Of a stretch of 5,721 nucleotides of DNA, positions 5,565 through 5,721 are shown one piece after another. Origin of the DNA: an uncultured Desulfohalobiaceae bacterium (lineage in GTDB: Bacteria > Desulfobacterota > Desulfovibrionia > Desulfovibrionales > Desulfonatronovibrionaceae); assembly GCA_913055195.1 (NCBI GenBank), contig CAJXJU010000098.1, positions 1 through 5,721 of the forward strand. The letters run 5' to 3'. The first letter of the stretch is position 1, and the number at the start of each line of letters is the position of its first letter. The notes under the pieces are model-generated. The model was not told where the DNA came from. It did no database searches and saw only the letters and a list, made by a program, of their open reading frames with translations. A program made the position numbers and the translations under genes.

Positions 5565-5721
5565 TTACCATTTTCCAACATAAGGCCTGAATTTCCCCTT
5601 TCCTTCAATATGTTGCCGCAATTCCATAGCCTGGTTTTGTATAATCTCCTCTAATTTATATTCTTTTTGACGAAAACGCTCAATTGTTCCAAAACGTATA
5701 TTAATTTTTTCTATTAACCTA
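5565..5721 (-). CDS. cas1: Cas1 C-terminal end (partial, runs off window)
   Basis: An open frame enters from the right edge on the minus strand and ends with TAA at 5567-5565; 51 residues are visible. The end, EEIIQNQAMELRQHIEG (24-40) followed by FRPYVGKW (44-51), has the layout of the Cas1 C-terminus: a helix with Q-A-x2-L before a short loop and a final aromatic/basic Y-x-P-F/Y-like tail. Cas1 is the integrase that joins prespacers to the CRISPR array together with Cas2. The adjacent cas2 supports the call strongly. The catalytic Glu, His and Asp lie further upstream, outside the window, so neither activity nor a possible fusion to reverse transcriptase can be judged. The stop is 4 bases from the cas2 stop, with no terminator between the two genes. 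Confidence 0.75.
   Translation of the reverse strand, partial: RLIEKINIRFGTIERFRQKEYKLEEIIQNQAMELRQHIEGKGKFRPYVGKW

Noticed and set aside
1..5721. CRISPR array
   Set aside because: No regularly spaced direct repeats of 23-40 bases are present. Any array must lie outside the window.

Overview
The window is an AT-rich bacterial segment holding one housekeeping gene, one complete insertion sequence, and the edge of a CRISPR adaptation locus. PlsY phospholipid synthesis, CRISPR Cas1/Cas2 and a complete IS4-type element fit an anaerobic or thermophilic Gram-negative such as a member of the Desulfobacterota. That placement is a guess from gene style, not from a diagnostic marker.

Layout. Positions 53-631 (minus strand) encode PlsY, the membrane glycerol-3-phosphate acyltransferase. 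A hairpin lies just past its stop, and a near-perfect copy of an IS terminal sequence overlaps the last base of the stop codon. Positions 705-2313 are an intact IS4-family element of 1609 bp, with perfect 16-bp terminal inverted repeats, a recognisable promoter and a full-length DDE transposase at 848-2224. No target-site duplication is visible.

The right end of the IS runs directly into an open frame (2308-2997) whose only in-frame start is a TTG inside the IS terminal repeat, so this gene has probably lost its natural 5' end. It is followed, 3 bp and 1 bp apart, by a 752-residue protein (3001-5259) with a Rossmann/STAND-like but P-loop-less N-terminal half and a TPR-rich C-terminal half, and by cas2 (5261-5560). 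The last 157 bases carry, on the opposite strand, the C-terminal end of a Cas1 protein whose stop codon lies 4 bp from the cas2 stop.

How the genes may work together. cas2 is the last gene of a tightly packed, probably translationally coupled operon with two uncharacterised proteins, and it converges tail-to-tail on cas1. The first protein has a weak resemblance to sigma-70/ECF factors (an inference). A possible sigma-like protein next to a TPR protein and cas2 recalls the type III-E loci (RpoE plus TPR-CHAT) and the CalpS sigma factor of the CalpL/T/S system, but no CHAT protease domain, effector gene or CRISPR array is visible here. The IS insertion may have separated this operon from its own promoter and truncated its first gene.
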